The translations under genes were made by a program, and so were the position numbers. A model generated the notes under the pieces. It was not told the origin of the DNA. It made no database searches and saw only the letters and a list, made by a program, of their open reading frames with translations. Shown one piece after another: positions 1-7,566 of a stretch of DNA of 17,752 bases (its first letter is position 1; the number at the start of each line of letters is the position of its first letter). The DNA comes from CAAGNP01 sp964611185 (GTDB lineage: Bacteria; Bacteroidota; Bacteroidia; Bacteroidales; UBA932): assembly GCA_964611185.1 (NCBI GenBank), contig CAZSXE010000033.1:1-17752 (forward strand). Reading direction: 5' to 3'.

Positions 1-170
1 AGGGTGCTCGACTGCAGGGTTTTCCTGATAATTACATCTTTTTCGGATCGAGAGGGGATAAAAATTTGCAAATAGGTAATGCTGTCCCCACATTTCTTTC
101 TATAGCCATTAAAAATTCTGTAATGGATTTTCTTTCAGGCAAATATGAAGAGTCAGACAGATTGTTTTAA
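1..170 (+). CDS. DNA (cytosine-5-)-methyltransferase, C-terminal fragment (5' end outside window)
   Basis: The frame starting at base 3 is open from the window edge to a TAA at 168-170 and encodes about 55 residues. It begins GARLQGFPDNYIFFGS and continues to LQIGNAVPTFLSIAIKN. RLQGFPDxYxF followed by QIGNAVPxxL is the conserved motif IX/X end of C5-cytosine methyltransferases, where the C-terminal helix packs back on the SAM-binding domain. The protein ends about 24 residues after the motif, as is usual. Whether it belongs to a restriction-modification system or is an orphan, and which sequence it methylates, cannot be told because the catalytic PC motif and target-recognition domain lie upstream. 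Its family assignment is secure; its completeness is unknown. Confidence 0.88.
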   Translation, partial: GARLQGFPDNYIFFGSRGDKNLQIGNAVPTFLSIAIKNSVMDFLSGKYEESDRLF

Positions 171-171
171 A

Positions 172-252
172 GTGTGATTCGGTGTGAAAAAGGGTTTAGC
201 TCTGTGTGTATTTTTTTTACACCTTGTGTATGAATTGTTTACACTTTGTGAA
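172..252. promoter_or_regulatory. cluster of TACAC/GTGTA operator-like repeats upstream of the FtsX permease
   Basis: Two imperfect palindromes lie in tandem: TACAC-CTT-GTGTA at 218-230, which is perfect, and TACAC-TTT-GTGAA at 240-252, with one mismatch. Their centres are 22 bp apart, about two helical turns, so both face the same side of the DNA. Upstream are two GTGTGA hexamers, at 172-177 and 182-187, exactly 10 bp apart, and a further GTGTA at 206-210. The block ends about 92 bp before the permease start codon. The arrangement resembles a multi-site binding region for a dimeric regulator; the adjacent NarL-type response regulator is the obvious candidate, but this is inference. I found no good TAnnTTTG -7 box here; the closest is GAATTTTG at 304-311, which would fit an activator-dependent promoter. 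Confidence 0.5.
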
Positions 253-344
253 AATATATACGACTTAATGAGCTTATAGTCAGTTATTTATATGTATTGG
301 TGCGAATTTTGCTGTTTGGTATGCTGCTAATCGTATAATATAAC

Positions 345-2714
345 ATGATCCGGTTTAACTCTTTTTTTAAATTTCTTAGCAACAGGAAGCTATATACTTC
401 GATCAATCTTTTCGGACTTGCGGTTTCGCTGATGTTTGTTATTCTCATAGCTGATTTCAGTTATAAGATGTTGAATGTCGATAGATCACATCCGAGAAAA
501 GACGATATTTTCCTTTTGGGAAAGGGGAGTGGAGGGTATTCTTCCTCTTACCCAAACGGTACGGAAATAGCGGAGATGTTCCCTGAAATTGAGAGTAAAT
601 TATCTGTTATAGGGAGTCAGACGAAAGGTTTCAACATAAAGGAAAACACTGTTGACTTTCATATACTGATGGTAGATTCCACCTTTTTCGATTTCTTTGC
701 TTTTCCTTCGATTTTCGGAGATGTAAAACAGGCTCTCAGTGGGCAAGATAAGGCTGTTATAACTGAGTCTCTTGCCTTGAAGTTGTTCGGGAAGGTGGAT
801 GCAGTGGGGGAAAATTTAACTTTGTTGGGCCACGAGTCCTCTTCTTTCACAGTTTCTGCCGTAATTAAAGATTTGAGAAAAACCGTTCTTCCGAACAATA
901 CAGACATAATCGTCAGAGTGGAAAATGCACAAAAAATAGTAGATAAGGATGTTTTTTCGAGATACAGAATAGTAATGGGTGGGATTAACAGCTGCAAGAT
1001 ATTTTTTATGAAATATCCCGATGCCGATCTGAATGAAAAAATCCCCGATATTCTAAAGTACCTTCAGGAAAATGATCTTGATTATAAGCTTTCCAATCGA
1101 ACGGAAGTGACACTCACTCCCCTTGATGATCTGATGCTTGATGAAAACTGCACCAACGAAGGATTTGAACACGGAAATCGTCAGATTCTTATTATTCTTC
1201 TGACTGCCGCCATAGCCATATTGCTCTTTGCCATAACTAATTACATTAATCTCACAGTGGCTCAGACCGGTTTCAGAGCGAGAGAAATGGCTTGTCGAAG
1301 GCTTCTCGGAGAGTCCGGAAATGGAGTAACATTGAGATTGATATTTGAATCGACATTTATGACTTTGGTCGCTTTTATTGTCGGGTTCTTCCTTGCCATC
1401 GCTTTTGAACAGCAAGCCTCCATATTGTGCGGAGCACAGCTGAATGTGGTGTCTGATCTTTCGGTGGGTATTGTGGTGATATATCTATTTTTCATCCTTA
1501 TTGTGGGAATAATATCCGGAATTATTCCTGCATACACCCTCTCAAGATACAAACCGATAGATATAGTGAAAGGGACATTGCGCTATCGCTCCAAAATGGT
1601 ATTTTCCAAGGTGTTCCTGATTTTTCAAAATGTAATCACCATAGTTATGGTAATCTCCTCCATCACTATCTACTTTCAGATACAACATCTCTGCAATGCA
1701 CCTTTGGGGCATAATTCCAAAGATATTATCGAACTTATCGACTGGGAGATGAACAAATCGCAGATAGTGTCTTTCAAAAACGAGATATCTGCCCTTCCAT
1801 ACATGGAGGGGGTAGGCCTCGGTAAAAGTTCTTCTTTCTTCAACACCAGCAGAAGTATGCAGTCTTTCAAGGATAAGGATGGTAAAGAGAGATGGATGAC
1901 CATAATGGGGCTTGATTCGGCAGCAGTGGAGATCCTCGGACTTGAGAAAATATCCGACTATCATCCAGCAGCGAAAGCTATTTACCTAAATGAAGAAGCT
2001 ATGCGCCAATTAGGCATTTCGAGCGATGACCGTGAGATTTCATACGATATTTCAGGTAGTGACAAACAATTGTTAGGGGGTATTTATAAAGATTTCAAGT
2101 TAGGTACTATTCTCGAAGATTCATTTCCAATCATAATTACGCCGATGGATTTGAAAACAGTATCAGATACATATACCCCTGGAATAACATTTTACATAAA
2201 AGTTTCGGGAAGTGAAAAAATTGCATATAAGGAGATAGAGGATAAATTTGCTGCTATTACCGGTTATAAACCTAAGATTATGAGTTACGGCGAAGATGTA
2301 ATTAAAAGAAATTTCGCCAATGAACGAAATATCTCCACCATTATATTGATATTCAGCATAATAGCGATTATCATTTCGGCTCTCGGACTCTTTGCCATGT
2401 CCACATTCTTCACTCGTGGGCGCATAAAGGAGATCGGAATCCGCCGAATTTTCGGAAGTACGAGAAAAGAGATTCTGCTTCGTCAGCTCTGGAGCCTTGT
2501 AAGCCCACTTTTAATCTCTTTTATACTGTCCATACCCATAGCATATATTATCATCGATAAGTGGCTTCAGAGTTACAGCTATCGGATGGAGCAGTCGCCG
2601 TGGATTTATATCTTCTCCGCTATTTTCGTCCTTTTGATAGGATTATGTACCGTCCTCGGACAATCCCTCAAGGCTGTCAATGAGAATCCCGTGAAAGCCA
2701 TACGGGTAGAGTAG
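345..2714 (+). CDS. MacB/FtsX-family ABC transporter permease (8 predicted membrane segments)
   Basis: This 789-residue inner-membrane protein has the double-module layout of Bacteroidota MacB-like permeases: a first membrane segment (about 17-37), a periplasmic MacB-core-like domain (about 45-270), three segments (about 280-302, 335-358, 372-398), a fifth segment (about 423-445), a second periplasmic domain (about 450-660), and three final segments (about 664-688, 718-739, 752-773). The cytoplasmic coupling sequence RIKEIGIRRIFGSTRKEI (693-710) and the C-terminal NPVKAIRVE ending are typical FtsX features. Such permeases normally work with a LolD/MacB-type ATPase to move substrates or transmit force across the envelope, yet no ATPase gene is adjacent. 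It converges on the response-regulator gene with a 19-nt gap. The start is the first ATG in frame and has no clear Shine-Dalgarno. Substrate is unknown. Confidence 0.9.
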   Translation: MIRFNSFFKFLSNRKLYTSINLFGLAVSLMFVILIADFSYKMLNVDRSHPRKDDIFLLGKGSGGYSSSYPNGTEIAEMFPEIESKLSVIGSQTKGFNIKENTVDFHILMVDSTFFDFFAFPSIFGDVKQALSGQDKAVITESLALKLFGKVDAVGENLTLLGHESSSFTVSAVIKDLRKTVLPNNTDIIVRVENAQKIVDKDVFSRYRIVMGGINSCKIFFMKYPDADLNEKIPDILKYLQENDLDYKLSNRTEVTLTPLDDLMLDENCTNEGFEHGNRQILIILLTAAIAILLFAITNYINLTVAQTGFRAREMACRRLLGESGNGVTLRLIFESTFMTLVAFIVGFFLAIAFEQQASILCGAQLNVVSDLSVGIVVIYLFFILIVGIISGIIPAYTLSRYKPIDIVKGTLRYRSKMVFSKVFLIFQNVITIVMVISSITIYFQIQHLCNAPLGHNSKDIIELIDWEMNKSQIVSFKNEISALPYMEGVGLGKSSSFFNTSRSMQSFKDKDGKERWMTIMGLDSAAVEILGLEKISDYHPAAKAIYLNEEAMRQLGISSDDREISYDISGSDKQLLGGIYKDFKLGTILEDSFPIIITPMDLKTVSDTYTPGITFYIKVSGSEKIAYKEIEDKFAAITGYKPKIMSYGEDVIKRNFANERNISTIILIFSIIAIIISALGLFAMSTFFTRGRIKEIGIRRIFGSTRKEILLRQLWSLVSPLLISFILSIPIAYIIIDKWLQSYSYRMEQSPWIYIFSAIFVLLIGLCTVLGQSLKAVNENPVKAIRVE

Positions 2715-2733
2715 AGTCAGCTGCGAAAGAGGG

Positions 2734-3342
2734 TCAGATTAATTTTTCGGTCAAAGCCAATTTTACCATCGATGCGGTATTTTTGACCCCTAATTTAAGA
2801 AGGAGGTTTTTCCTGTATGAATTAACGGTTTCTACGCCGAGGAAGAGCTTTGATGCTATTTCTTTGTTAGTGTATCCCTCCACTACCAATCTCAGAAGTT
2901 CCACTTCCCGAGGTGTGAGGTAAAGACTATCTTTTGAAGATGTCATCTTTTCTTTCACCTCTTCGCTGAGAAATGTCTCCCCCGAATAGACCGACCTTAT
3001 AGCATTGATAATTTCATCCGGAGTCGAACTTTTTAGTAAATATCCGCTTGCTCCCGAACTAATCATCTGCTGCATATAATAGTGCTCTTTAAATCCTGTA
3101 AGTGCTATAATTTTTATAGAAGGGTAATGAGAATGTATCTCCTTGCACAGATCGATCCCGTTTTTATCCGGTAGGTTAATATCGAGCATCAGTATATCAG
3201 GTGACACTTTTCCTATCGCCTGACGGCAATCCTCCGCTGTGAGGGCACTCCCTGCCACTTTCATATCACTGTAATTATTAATTAAAGAGGTGATACTGTT
3301 TATTATCAGAGGGTGGTCTTCGGTTATAAATACATTAATCAT
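2734..3342 (-). CDS. NarL/LuxR-family response regulator
   Basis: This 202-residue protein has an N-terminal receiver domain (about 2-118) and a C-terminal GerE/LuxR helix-turn-helix (about 140-202). Receiver residues visible are the acidic pair E8/D9, the phosphoacceptor D54 in LMLDINLP, T82 and K104. The DNA-binding part carries the LTPREVELLRLVVEGYTNKEIA signature and the SYRKNLLLKLGVKN recognition region. It should be phosphorylated by the kinase encoded immediately upstream. Its ATG lies inside the kinase's last codons: the shared 8 nt ATGATTAA contain this start and the kinase TAA, which points to translational coupling. Likely targets are the promoter of the convergent permease, the divergent PUL promoter, or its own operon; the sequence alone does not decide. 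Confidence 0.95.
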   Translation of the reverse strand: MINVFITEDHPLIINSITSLINNYSDMKVAGSALTAEDCRQAIGKVSPDILMLDINLPDKNGIDLCKEIHSHYPSIKIIALTGFKEHYYMQQMISSGASGYLLKSSTPDEIINAIRSVYSGETFLSEEVKEKMTSSKDSLYLTPREVELLRLVVEGYTNKEIASKLFLGVETVNSYRKNLLLKLGVKNTASMVKLALTEKLI

Positions 3343-5185
3343 TTTTTTCTTTAATATTTAATTCGATTGTGATTTCGGTTCCGCTCTTTTCGTTAGAGAA
3401 AATATCGATGGCGGCTCCCATAAGGGAAACTCTGTTCTTTATGTTACTCAAACCATTGCCGGAGGCGGTAGAGGAGGTGTCGAATCCTTTGCCGTTATCC
3501 TGCACGGTAAGAGAAATTCTATTTTTTTCAGTAATAATCTGCACATTTATAGTACTTGCCATAGAGTGTTTAAGAGCGTTATTAATCAGCTCGCAGGCTA
3601 TTCGGTAGAAGTTCATCTCTATGGATAAATCGTATCTGATATCTTCTCCGTAGCTATGGTAATTAATAATAGCAGAACTTTTACAATACTCGCCGATTGT
3701 CGGAATCAATCCATATCTGCCGAGTATCTCAGGCATCAGATTGGATGAAATCCTCCTCATTTCGTTTATTGCTTTGTCCAGCAGAGAGATCATCGGAGAG
3801 GATTGGTCGGATTTGCACATCTCCATCTTAGTCATGGTGAGAATCCCCCCAAGGCCGTCGTGAAGCTCTCTTGATATTCTGATTCTTTCCTGATTTTCCC
3901 CGTTTAACAGCGATTCTGCTGATAAAAGCTGCTTTTCTTTTTCAAGTGCTATCATCCTCTCTTCCGCTCTGAGCTGCTTTTGAATAGAATATCTTCTGCG
4001 AAGAATGATAAGCATTATCAGAAAAAAGATAGAAAACAGGAGGACAGCTGTAGTTACCCAAAGCAATCGTTTCTCTTTAGAAAGAACTTTAATGGTATCC
4101 TCCTTTTTCATAGTTTGGTATTGAATCTCCTTTTCAGCAAGAGCCTCATCCAGTTTTATGTTGGACTGGGCATTCATCAGGTCATATACGGTGTGAAATG
4201 CCGCTTCTGCTTTCTCCGGTTTTCCGAGATATGAGTATGATTCGGCAAGAGTCATATTTATGGCTATCAGGGGAAACAGCTCGGAGGGGTCTGTGTAGGA
4301 GATACCTTCTAAAGCATATTTTGCCGCTTTACTATAATCTTTGTCTCTGTAATAACAGTATGCCATATTGCAAAGTGCGGAAGAAAGCAGATAGGGGAGA
4401 TTTGTCGATTGTGCCTTGGCAAGTGCCTCTTTGGCATACTTCATAGCCTGTGTATTGTCATTCAAATAGAGATGGCAGGCACCCGAGAGAGAGGTAAGAG
4501 ATAGTGTCAGATTATATTCGTCCTCACATTCTCGATACAGATTAACAGCTTCATTGGCATAAATATATGCTTTCTCACCATTGGAAATATTGAAATATAA
4601 GTTTGACAAATTCTGCGATGCTTGAGCCTGGGTATATTTGTCCTTAATTTTTATGGCAAGAGAGAGTGCTTCAAGAAGATATTTCTCTGCTTTTTCATAA
4701 TGATGTCTGTTATAGTATAAAGTCCCTATATTGGCGGTAATCGGGCATATTTTATCTGTTCTTCCCTCGATCTCATAAAGATAAATGGCCTTTTGGTAGT
4801 ATTCAATAGACAAATCGTATTTATTCTGAACATTGTAGATATTGGCTATGGCTGCGAGGATGGCTGCTTTCAGATTCGTGTTTTGATCAGGAGAGAGCTC
4901 CATGGCATTTTGAAGAATCACCACCGCTGAATCCATTTTATTGTTCATATAATATGCCACTCCGAGATTTCTTGTGAGAGTAGCTTCCATATCTTTATCC
5001 CCTGCTTCTCTTGCTGCAAGAATCCCTCTTTTCGCATATTGACACGATTTCTCAAAATCAATGCTGAGGTATTCCCAGCTCAGATCATCGTATTCTTTCA
5101 GAGTAAGAGAATCCGGAATTTCGTTCTCTCCTCTCAAAGAAAAGAGTGGCAGAACTGCAATTAGTATAAAGAAAAATAATCTCAT
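3335..5185 (-). CDS. TPR-repeat sensor histidine kinase (HisKA_3/NarX-type)
   Basis: This 616-residue membrane kinase has a signal peptide (about 1-19), a periplasmic sensor made of tandem tetratricopeptide repeats (about 30-345, recognisable by recurrent A..Y....Y..A...Y..A patterns), one transmembrane segment (about 373-396), a short coiled linker (about 400-432), a HisKA_3 dimerisation domain with phosphorylated H442 in RISRELHDGLGG, and an HATPase domain. The ATPase motifs are the N box around N535/N536, the G1 box DNGKGFD (563-569) and the G2 box GNGLSNIKNR (576-585). All key residues are present, so it should be active. No sugar-binding or Reg_prop domain is present, unlike PUL hybrid sensors; TPRs suggest a protein or peptide partner. 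The regulator gene follows with an 8-nt overlap. A TATCTTTG -7 box precedes it at 5210-5217. Confidence 0.94.
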   Translation of the reverse strand: MRLFFFILIAVLPLFSLRGENEIPDSLTLKEYDDLSWEYLSIDFEKSCQYAKRGILAAREAGDKDMEATLTRNLGVAYYMNNKMDSAVVILQNAMELSPDQNTNLKAAILAAIANIYNVQNKYDLSIEYYQKAIYLYEIEGRTDKICPITANIGTLYYNRHHYEKAEKYLLEALSLAIKIKDKYTQAQASQNLSNLYFNISNGEKAYIYANEAVNLYRECEDEYNLTLSLTSLSGACHLYLNDNTQAMKYAKEALAKAQSTNLPYLLSSALCNMAYCYYRDKDYSKAAKYALEGISYTDPSELFPLIAINMTLAESYSYLGKPEKAEAAFHTVYDLMNAQSNIKLDEALAEKEIQYQTMKKEDTIKVLSKEKRLLWVTTAVLLFSIFFLIMLIILRRRYSIQKQLRAEERMIALEKEKQLLSAESLLNGENQERIRISRELHDGLGGILTMTKMEMCKSDQSSPMISLLDKAINEMRRISSNLMPEILGRYGLIPTIGEYCKSSAIINYHSYGEDIRYDLSIEMNFYRIACELINNALKHSMASTINVQIITEKNRISLTVQDNGKGFDTSSTASGNGLSNIKNRVSLMGAAIDIFSNEKSGTEITIELNIKEKND

Positions 5186-5209
5186 AGTTTTATTTGTTTA
5201 TTATTAAGA

Positions 5210-5217
5210 CAAAGATA
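5210..5217 (-). promoter_or_regulatory. putative -7 box for the kinase/regulator operon
   Basis: On the minus strand this reads TATCTTTG, a perfect match to the Bacteroidota -7 consensus TAnnTTTG, 25 nt upstream of the kinase ATG. No clear TTTG -33 element is found at the expected distance upstream, where the minus strand is an AT-alternating run. The kinase leader would be about 20 nt long and leaderless of Shine-Dalgarno. Confidence 0.5.
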
Positions 5218-5240
5218 TTGTATTATAGTGATATATATAT

Positions 5241-5257
5241 ATCCCCTTTTGGGGGAT
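5241..5257. promoter_or_regulatory. G/C palindrome between divergent promoters (operator candidate)
   Basis: ATCCCC (5241-5246) and GGGGAT (5252-5257) form a perfect 6-bp inverted repeat around TTTTG, in an otherwise strongly AT-rich 118-nt intergenic region. It is preceded by an alternating AT run (5231-5242) and followed by T6. It lies between the kinase -7 box and the mannosidase -7 box and overlaps the proposed -33 TTTG (5248-5251) of the mannosidase promoter. Because it lies upstream of both -7 boxes it is unlikely to be a terminator for either transcript. A regulator bound here could control both directions. Confidence 0.45.
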
Positions 5258-5281
5258 TTTTTAAAAAATGTAATATATTTG
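5248..5281 (+). promoter_or_regulatory. putative promoter of the GH92 operon
   Basis: TATATTTG at 5274-5281 matches TAnnTTTG perfectly, and TTTG at 5248-5251 can serve as the -33 element with a 22-nt spacer, slightly long. Transcription would start near 5287-5290, giving a leader of roughly 15 nt before the ATG at 5304. The -33 element lies within the palindrome at 5241-5257. Confidence 0.55.
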
Positions 5282-5303
5282 TGCTTTATTTATCATTTCA
5301 ATA

Positions 5304-7559
5304 ATGAATTATCATAAACTTAGCATTAAACTCTTTCTGTCTCTCTTATTTTTTGTGTTTTGTTCTATCCGATTTTCTTATTCGCAAAGCGAAGGGTGGG
5401 TGAGCAGTGTGGATGATCCTTTAGAGTGGGTGAACCCTCTCATGGGGACAGATTCAGAGTTTTTACTCTCAAATGGTAATACTTATCCAGCTATTGCCCT
5501 CCCTTTCGGGATGAATTTTTGGACACCTCAGACTGCGTCAATGGGTGACGGATGGCAGTACGCTTATGACTCGCACAGGATAAAGGGGATCAAGCAGACC
5601 CATCAGCCAAGCCCGTGGATCAACGATTACGGGCAGTTTTCCCTCCTTCCGACAGTGGGAGCACCGGTATTTGAAGAAGATAGGAGACAATCGTGGTTTT
5701 CACACAAAACAGAGAGTGTTAAACCTCATTATTACTCCGTGTATTTAGCTGATTATGATGTAGTTACTGAAATAACCCCTACCGAAAGGGGAGCGCAGCT
5801 AAGAGTCACATATCCTCAGACCGATAAAGCAAACTTAGTTATCGACTGTTTCGATGGGGGATCATTTATTCATATAGATAGAGAAAAAGGGGAGATAACC
5901 GGTTATTCAACGCGTAATTCGGGCGGAGTTCCCGATAATTTCAGAAATTATTTTATTGTAAAATTAAGTAAGTCGATAGAATCTTTCACGATATGGAAGG
6001 ATTCTACCTATTGCCGCCAGGCGAATGAAGCAGAGGGAAATCATGTCGGCGCAGTCATCACTTTTTCGACGGAAAGGGGAGAAAAAGTGGATGCAAAAAT
6101 AGCTTCGTCATTTATTTCTCATGAGCAGGCTGCCTTGAACCTCGATAGAGAAATAGGAGACGATTCTTTCGATCAGACAAGAGAAAAGGGACATTCGATA
6201 TGGAGCAGCGAACTTTCCCGTTTTAAGGTCAGCGGAGGAAAATATGATGATGTGGGGGTATTTTATTCTTGCCTGTACAGACTGCTTCTGTTCCCCAGAA
6301 AATTCTATGAAATAGATGCTAATGGGAAAATACTCCATTACAGCCCCTACAACTCAGAGGTGCTTCCCGGATATATGTTTACAGATAATGGCTTTTGGGA
6401 TACATTTAGAGCAGTTTTCCCTTTCTTCACCCTTTTTTATCCCGAATTGACTTCCGATATAATGAAAGGGCTTGTCAATACATACAAAGAGAGCGGGTGG
6501 CTCCCCGAATGGGCATCACCGGGGCATCGTTCATGTATGATAGGCTCAAATTCCGCTTCGATCATAGCGGGAGCATATCTTAACGGTGTCAGAGATTTCG
6601 ATGTGGAGACTCTCTACGAGGCTATGGTCAAAAACAGTGAAAATGAGGGACCGCTTGAGTCTGTGGGGAGGAGGGGAGTGCACTTTTACAATAATATTGG
6701 CTATGTCCCTTACGATGTAAACATCAATGAAAGTGCTGCGAGAACCCTTGAGTATGCTTATGATGATTTCTGTATTTACAAAATGGCACAGGAGCTTGGA
6801 AAAGATAACTCCGAAGTGGAAAAATTTTATAATCGTTCCCAAAATTATAAAAATCTCTTTGATCCCGAAACAAAACTTATGAGGGGGCGTCTCGAAAATG
6901 GAAAATTTATGGCCCCTTTTAACCCTTTTAAGTGGGGAGATGCGTTTACAGAAGGAAATTCGTGGCATTACACTTGGAGCGTGTTCCATGATGTAGAAGG
7001 TCTTATCGACCTGATGGGTGGAAAAAAAGATTTTGTAAGGATGCTTGATTCCATTTTTGTAGTTCCTCCCGTATTTGACGACTCGTACTACGGCTTTACC
7101 ATCCACGAAATCAGAGAGATGCAGATTATGAATATGGGAAATTACGCCCATGGCAATCAGCCGGTGCAGCACATTATCTACTTATATGATTATGCGGGTG
7201 TCCCTGAAAAGGGGCAAAAAAAGCTCAGAGAGGTGATGGACCGCTTCTATAATGCTACCCCTGATGGCTATTGCGGTGATGAGGATAACGGGCAGACTTC
7301 TGCATGGTTCGTAATGAGTGCCATGGGATTCTACCCCGTCAATCCTGCTTCGGACGAATTGGCCGTAGGCTCGCCGCTATTCAGAAAAGTGGAAATTAAA
7401 AATTTCAACTCAAAAGTATTTACCATCAAGGCAGATAACAACTCCCCCGATACTCCTTATATAAAATCTTCAAAACTCAATGGGAAGAGATTTGATAAAT
7501 CGTTCCTCAAATATGGAGAGATCCGCAATGGTGGAAAATTGGAGTTTATAATGAAATAA
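5304..7559 (+). CDS. GH92 exo-alpha-mannosidase, predicted alpha-1,2-specific
   Basis: This 751-residue secreted enzyme would remove terminal mannose by the inverting, Ca2+-dependent GH92 mechanism. A signal peptide ends near residue 28 (SYSQ); there is no good lipobox, so it is probably soluble and periplasmic. It has an N-terminal beta-sandwich (about 38-270) and an (alpha/alpha)6 catalytic domain (about 290-735). The general acid is E550 in TEGNSWHYTW, and the base/Ca2+ region is D659-E660-D661 in CGDEDNGQTSAW. Residues recalled for the characterised alpha-1,2-mannosidase BT3990 (W88, E533, H584, E585, D642, D644) correspond here to W105, E550, H601, E602, D659 and D661, all at the same offset of 17. 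That supports alpha-1,2 specificity. It is the first gene of an operon, with the next GH92 7 nt downstream. Confidence 0.93.
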   Translation: MNYHKLSIKLFLSLLFFVFCSIRFSYSQSEGWVSSVDDPLEWVNPLMGTDSEFLLSNGNTYPAIALPFGMNFWTPQTASMGDGWQYAYDSHRIKGIKQTHQPSPWINDYGQFSLLPTVGAPVFEEDRRQSWFSHKTESVKPHYYSVYLADYDVVTEITPTERGAQLRVTYPQTDKANLVIDCFDGGSFIHIDREKGEITGYSTRNSGGVPDNFRNYFIVKLSKSIESFTIWKDSTYCRQANEAEGNHVGAVITFSTERGEKVDAKIASSFISHEQAALNLDREIGDDSFDQTREKGHSIWSSELSRFKVSGGKYDDVGVFYSCLYRLLLFPRKFYEIDANGKILHYSPYNSEVLPGYMFTDNGFWDTFRAVFPFFTLFYPELTSDIMKGLVNTYKESGWLPEWASPGHRSCMIGSNSASIIAGAYLNGVRDFDVETLYEAMVKNSENEGPLESVGRRGVHFYNNIGYVPYDVNINESAARTLEYAYDDFCIYKMAQELGKDNSEVEKFYNRSQNYKNLFDPETKLMRGRLENGKFMAPFNPFKWGDAFTEGNSWHYTWSVFHDVEGLIDLMGGKKDFVRMLDSIFVVPPVFDDSYYGFTIHEIREMQIMNMGNYAHGNQPVQHIIYLYDYAGVPEKGQKKLREVMDRFYNATPDGYCGDEDNGQTSAWFVMSAMGFYPVNPASDELAVGSPLFRKVEIKNFNSKVFTIKADNNSPDTPYIKSSKLNGKRFDKSFLKYGEIRNGGKLEFIMK

Positions 7560-7566
7560 TACGATT

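Noticed and set aside
2715..2733. Bidirectional terminator between the convergent permease and regulator genes
   Set aside because: The 19-nt gap and its surroundings contain no stem of useful length followed by T or preceded by A runs.
5241..5262. Hairpin followed by T6, looking like an intrinsic terminator on the plus strand
   Set aside because: It lies upstream of the mannosidase -7 box and upstream of the divergent kinase start, so no annotated plus-strand gene ends into it. An operator role fits the position better.
6546..7172. Long open frame on the minus strand (208 codons)
   Set aside because: It lies antisense within the catalytic domain of the first GH92, has no recognisable domain or start context, and the plus-strand frame is clearly the coding one.
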